Below, one piece after another: positions 59,296 to 64,000 of a DNA stretch of 64,000 nucleotides. The notes beneath the pieces were generated by a model. That model was given only the letters and a program-made list of their open reading frames with translations. It had not been told where the DNA came from and did not search any database. Both the position numbers and the translations under genes were made by a program. The stretch is from Taenia hydatigena (taxonomy: Eukaryota; Platyhelminthes; Cestoda; Cyclophyllidea; Taeniidae). The first letter of the stretch is position 1, and each line of letters opens with the position of its first letter. The stretch lies in contig JADWOT020000005.1 in NCBI GenBank assembly GCA_036345935.2, forward strand, positions 930,001 through 994,000, written 5' to 3'.

Positions 59296-62200
59296 GCGTA
59301 CTGTGCTACCATGTTTCTGAAGGTCTAATGGTGCTGCTGCCCACTATTGATTTTAAATCTACATTTGTGATATGATAAGTGAGTGGCAGAGAAGGCTTAA
59401 GGCAGGGTAGGAATTAGCTGGAGAACTTCGTGACTCTCTCAGAAAGTATGCTGCTGAGGTAGCAAAGGTTCATTCCTGAATCGTATTTTTAATTCTATGC
59501 TTGGGCGAATTATTGCCTTGAATTAACAAAGACAGAAATTGGTGCATGAAAATTCTTCCATGGGTGCAAAGAAATATGTACGTTCAGCTGGAAAAGACAG
59601 AGGAATAAATGAGATGGAGGTCAAGAGGTGAGAAGCCGTAGATAAAGAAAGGAAGAGGGTGAAAAAGAAGAAAAGGGGATCGAAAATGGGCACCGCAGGA
59701 TGACTCTGAACAGTGCTCTGGTGCAGTATTCTTTATTTCTCTCCTTATTTTTCCATTTTTTTTCCTAAATTAATCCACATATTTACATATCTAGCCATAC
59801 GACTGCGTAAAATATGGCAAACTTGACTCGATGGAAGAAATTTTTTCGGATGACACACTTGAAGAGGAAAGGATGCGGGACCGTTAACACAACGTGCCCC
59901 TAATTTCCACGATATCTATCTATTCTGGCCCTCTGACGTCTATGGATCTTCGTAGTGGGATGTTGGGAGTGACGGGTGTGGCGGATAAGAAGAAGATTAG
60001 AGGCGAGGGGGATAAGCGAATCTACCTCAATTATTCCCTTGACTATGCTGCTGAAAAGGCTGTAATCTTTCACGAGAAATTCACGCGTTTCATTCACCAT
60101 ATTGCATAGTTTTTTAGTCAACACGGCTAAGGGTTTAACTGTGCTAAATTTCACGGGCTAAGGTGCTTAGTGGCCCGTATGCGAAAAACCTATTATATCT
60201 GATGGTCGTGCCGGCATTCCATAAAAAGGGTGACTGCAAAAATAACCTAAACTGAAGGAAGCTAGGGGAAACTGGTGAATAAAAGACAAATCTGTTACTC
60301 TGCAGTTCATAGAATCAGCCGATGTGGGCTCATAGAATTTGCTAATAAAAAGTGAGTTCATGCCCTAAAATGCCTCTTTTGAAGTTAAGTGGTTTAAATA
60401 ATAACCTACGGTTCACCAAATGCTTATTAGGGCTGGCTAGCATGAAGTGTCTAACTAGTTTCATTTATTTAAAATTGTTCCCAGTTGTCTCTGTGGCATA
60501 CGCCAGCAATAATCGGCTACAAAACTAAATTAATGAAGGTGTTAAGAAAGTGACGCTAGCTCCTTCGCTTAGAATACATTCAAATTAATGTGTTTGTGGC
60601 TGTTTCATGAGTACAGAGACACATGAATAGCCACCATGCTGTCGCTGTGCACTTTTGCCCAACTTTCAATTGAAGAGTGCCGGGCACATTCTTGCTCCAC
60701 CTAACCAGGCAATATCTCAATCGAATCGTAAACTACGAGCTTGCCAAGTATACGCGCATTCGTTCAACAACATTTACGTTAAGAAAGAGATGCTTTTGGT
60801 AAGTTTGGTGGTAGAAATAAACAAAATTAAGATGACTGCGACAATTTCCTCTTTTTCCAAAGCATGTACAAGTGCAATCTGAAGAACCTCATCTATTCAT
60901 AGACACTCATGTGGAAGCATTTTTATGCATAACAGTCAGACAATCTAGTTAGAGAGTATAGCAGTCTAAGGTGCACTGTGCTCCTATTTGGCCAAATGAA
61001 AAATACAGGTAGGTGTTTGACCCCTTGTACATCAGAAATCTGCATTTTCGCAAGCACAATTTTAGTCAGATAAAAATATGGTTATCAGCGGAGTGATGAA
61101 ATGGCTCCGCTATATAAACTTGATTCGCAATGTGCATGCAAGAAAATTACCCCTTAAGGGCTATACTAAAAGCTGACTTTGATTCGCTGCCTAAATAATG
61201 AACGCATGAGGGAGGACGCTTTCTAGAAGTAAGCCACAGGCTAATACGGTTTGGCATTTGCCTTAACCCAGTCTAAATGCTCGATTTGGACTACTATCAG
61301 CTAGTTAGGAGAGTGCAGGAGATAGGACTGGTTTGATAATCGCTGGATCGCCTTCTTTTCTGAAAACGCATACATGTCATCCACTTAAGGCTGATTTTTG
61401 ACGCATGCATCTAGCTGAACTTTCAGCACTATGGTGACACCTGTGGCACCCGCAGGTTTGAAAGGCCACTTATTATCTGCATTTCCATTTATTGTAGGCT
61501 TTCGTCACCGCTTTAGTAGCGATGCTTATTATTGAGGCCAGATCTCCTCTGATTTATTAAAACAGCGCACTAAGTTCAAGCAATGAAGGTAAAATACAAC
61601 TGAAATGTGTCGGTGCACGATGTGTGAGACATAGCTCAAAATCGATTCATGCCACTTATGCAGTCAATCATCTTCAACTATCTACTGTGCTAGTTGTGCT
61701 CCATCCCATGCTCCTCCAATGTGAAACTATTCCTAAATGCCTATATTTTGTTCCGAATTTCCTCTAAAATCACTACTTTTCGATGTGTTTCGCAAGGTGC
61801 CAAAAAGCTTTTAAAATACTTGTCTTGATTGCGTCAAGCATTCGACTATGGTTTGATTTGGAACAAGCCTTTTATATCACGCGGCCAATCCCATTCCGAT
61901 CTATGGCCATAAATAACCAAAAAACTACTTTCCGTCTCTAGGTTCTTCCTCTCTCGAAAAGGCTTCTTCAATTTAATCCTATGGCCCCATTTAAAAAAAT
62001 TGTTTAGCGGTCGGTTCGTCAACTTGCCAGAGCTCCATCAATTTGCGCCATAAATTGATCAATCGCACAAACCAAATCCAATCTCCTATTTACCTATTCA
62101 CACTGATCCTAATTATTTTAGGCTGCTAGAGACATTTCTATGGGCTAATCATAGCGCTGTCCATCAATTTTTTACCGCCGCATCATTTTCTTTAGCTTCT

Positions 62201-64000
62201 TACCACTGAAGACACGGGCACAGTCTCCTACGTACAAGTAAATAACACTCAAATCTTTAATGCCATTCAAACCTCCTCTCGATAACCTTTTTTAAAAGGA
62301 ATTCTCTGGCATTTGAAGCACGGTGAGTTCGGCACTTTTTTAGCATACCGAAGCTTGTTTGCGACTAATAAAAAGGTTGCCACATCTTAAGAACAACCTC
62401 GAAGCAATGATTTCCAAAAGTAAGACAAGATTTGGTAAGCTCGGATTTGTGGCGGACACCTCATCTGGCTCTTCGTTTCACGTATTCATAAACTTTGGGC
62501 TGCGAAAGGGTTATAGTAGCCGAACACTTGAATAATTTAAACCTGCACAATTATAGAGCAAGAGAGTGTACTTTATAGTCTGTCTCCGAGGTCGAAGAAA
62601 TTCAAACTATCTCGAAATATAATGGTTTTCTCCTCTGTCTTAGTAGTTGCACTATTCAATCATCACCTCGTTAAAAATCTTTACAATGATAGCTGGCGGC
62701 GAACACCTGCACCAGTGGTTTTGCTGCGAAACCACCTCATATCAATGCTTAGAAGGGAAGACAGAGGTTGACAACATTTACTTGGTTTCTTAAGAATAAG
62801 TGATTGCTTTGGGTTTGATCTTGAGTAGTAATTTTAAAGGTACATGCTAGCTGCATTCTAAATATACTGGATGTTTCCACTAGCCCAGCAGGTGCTTTAG
62901 GAATTCATTCGCTACTATAATTGCACAAGTAGGAGGGGAAGATCGCACGGCATTACACAATGGCTGTTGCGTTGAGAAGTCAATCGAGATCAATTTTGAT
63001 AAAAAGTACTTTTGTTAGCATTGAATCCCACCAAACAAATGAAATTAAGAGCAATGTTTAACTCTAGCCTTCCGATTATCTAATTCTGTTATGCTTTTGA
63101 GTAACTACCTTGCTTTATTACTTTGTATTCGTTCCTAGTTTTTAAGCTATTATCTAGCAAATGGTACTCATTAATACAGAAATGAAACAGGATTCGTTTG
63201 CGCCTTTATGTCCGCATTACTGGCATAGAAGCAACTGGTTGAAACAGAGTTGAGGGCCATATAATCTTGCAACCAATAGCGTCAGGACAAAAATGGTGAT
63301 ATTTCGGCCCAAGATGTGTGCAACGGAGCAGAAATCGATTCCAAGGGAATCAAAGTTTCTGCACGACTATTTTATGGAACCAAAAAATCAAAAAGCATCA
63401 ACAAATTTTGGAAGTGGCATACTTGTGTGAAGCGTGTAGCCAGTTAAAACGTTACTAGACACTACTAATTATGAGAATTTGGATGGGACTTTACCAGAAC
63501 ATACGCAGTGGATTAAAAGCTGCGTCCTGCGCAAATTTTTTTATTAAGGGAAATAGGCACTGATTTGGCTTTACCGCTTCGAAACAGTCATTCTGTGGCA
63601 TTGAACAAGAATTGGGAAGGAAATTGTACCAGTTTCCTAAAAAGAAATCGTACAAAATATGCAGCAGATATGGAATCAACTCCATTAAACATAGATAATA
63701 CAGAAGGGAAGAATGTAGTGCTGCTTTAAAGATTATAGGCTCTCTTAAGTAAAATCTATCTCAGCTTCGTTGTATTACTGTGAAAAATCCCCTTGAAATG
63801 TCCATGTGCTATCTGAAGTGGAATCTAGCACTGACACTCTACGCCAGTCTGAGTTTCAGAAACTATTTGCTTTTAATGCAAGACTGTTCAACTGTTTTAA
63901 AAAAAGGTTATCCGTTCTGAATGCCCAGATGCAATCACTGACGATGTAACGCCAAATGGCAGCGCTAGTGATTTTCCTTGACGCCTGCAAGATTGTCTAC
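59296..64000. other. No recognised gene
   Basis: Frames 59,894-60,109 (plus, 71 codons) and 59,900-60,154 (minus, 84 codons) overlap on opposite strands and neither shows a domain. From 61 to 64 kb all frames are short. No repeat partner was recognised elsewhere in the window. Confidence 0.4.

Noticed and set aside
1..64000. Search for bacterial features, CRISPR arrays, rRNA, tRNA and intact transposons
   Set aside because: Nothing matched; gene structure is eukaryotic throughout and no reverse transcriptase, integrase or transposase motif was recognised.

Overview
The window looks like nuclear DNA of an invertebrate metazoan. It is A+T-rich (about 60% by eye). The recognisable coding pieces are short exons separated by short GT..AG introns (76, 82 and 115 nt where both ends can be placed). 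The recognisable families are eukaryotic: a CELF/Bruno-type RNA-binding protein, C2H2 zinc fingers and core histones. I saw no operons, ribosome-binding-site pattern, rRNA, tRNA or CRISPR. A flatworm-like genome would fit the short introns and the histone H2B N-terminus, but this is an inference, not a demonstrated assignment.

Only two loci look like intact genes. (1) The 3' part of a CELF-family gene lies on the minus strand. Its third RRM is split over two exons (38,417-38,614 and 38,233-38,340), and phase-compatible linker exons run up to 40,425. RRM1 and RRM2 were not found. (2) A C2H2 zinc-finger gene lies on the plus strand (55,142-55,605) with three consecutive exons, each carrying one canonical finger and each flanked by phase-1 introns. 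An unrecognised exon at 58,930-59,030 (minus) is also open and has good splice sites.

Much of what can be explained in the rest is decayed duplicate DNA. Between 28.1 and 33.0 kb lies a degenerate core-histone cluster with relics of H2A, H2B, H3 and H4, arranged as divergent pairs (H2A/H2B three times, H3/H4 twice in opposite orientations). A decayed copy of the CELF RRM3 exons, with their intron, sits at 34.0-34.3 kb. A decayed copy of the zinc-finger locus sits at 3.5-4.4 kb, about 51 kb from its relative. Two further diverged families are R1 (26.4, 31.7 and 45.4 kb) and R2 (43.3 and 51.3 kb). An inverted pair of homologous exons lies at 57.7 and 59.0 kb.

Layout: 0-3.5 kb nothing recognised; 3.5-4.4 kb zinc-finger relic; 4.4-26.4 kb nothing recognised apart from weak ORFs; 26.4-27.35 kb R1-A; 28.1-33.0 kb histone relics, with R1-C inside; 34.0-34.3 kb CELF relic; 34.5-35.0 kb the longest open frame (169 codons, unrecognised); 38.2-40.4 kb CELF; 43.3 kb R2-A; 45.4 kb R1-B; 51.3 kb R2-B; 54.3-55.6 kb zinc-finger locus; 57.6-59.2 kb inverted exon pair; 59.2-64 kb nothing recognised. 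All homology statements are by-eye reading and need alignment to confirm. Stop-free frames of up to about 130 codons are expected by chance in this much sequence, so unrecognised ORFs are given low confidence.
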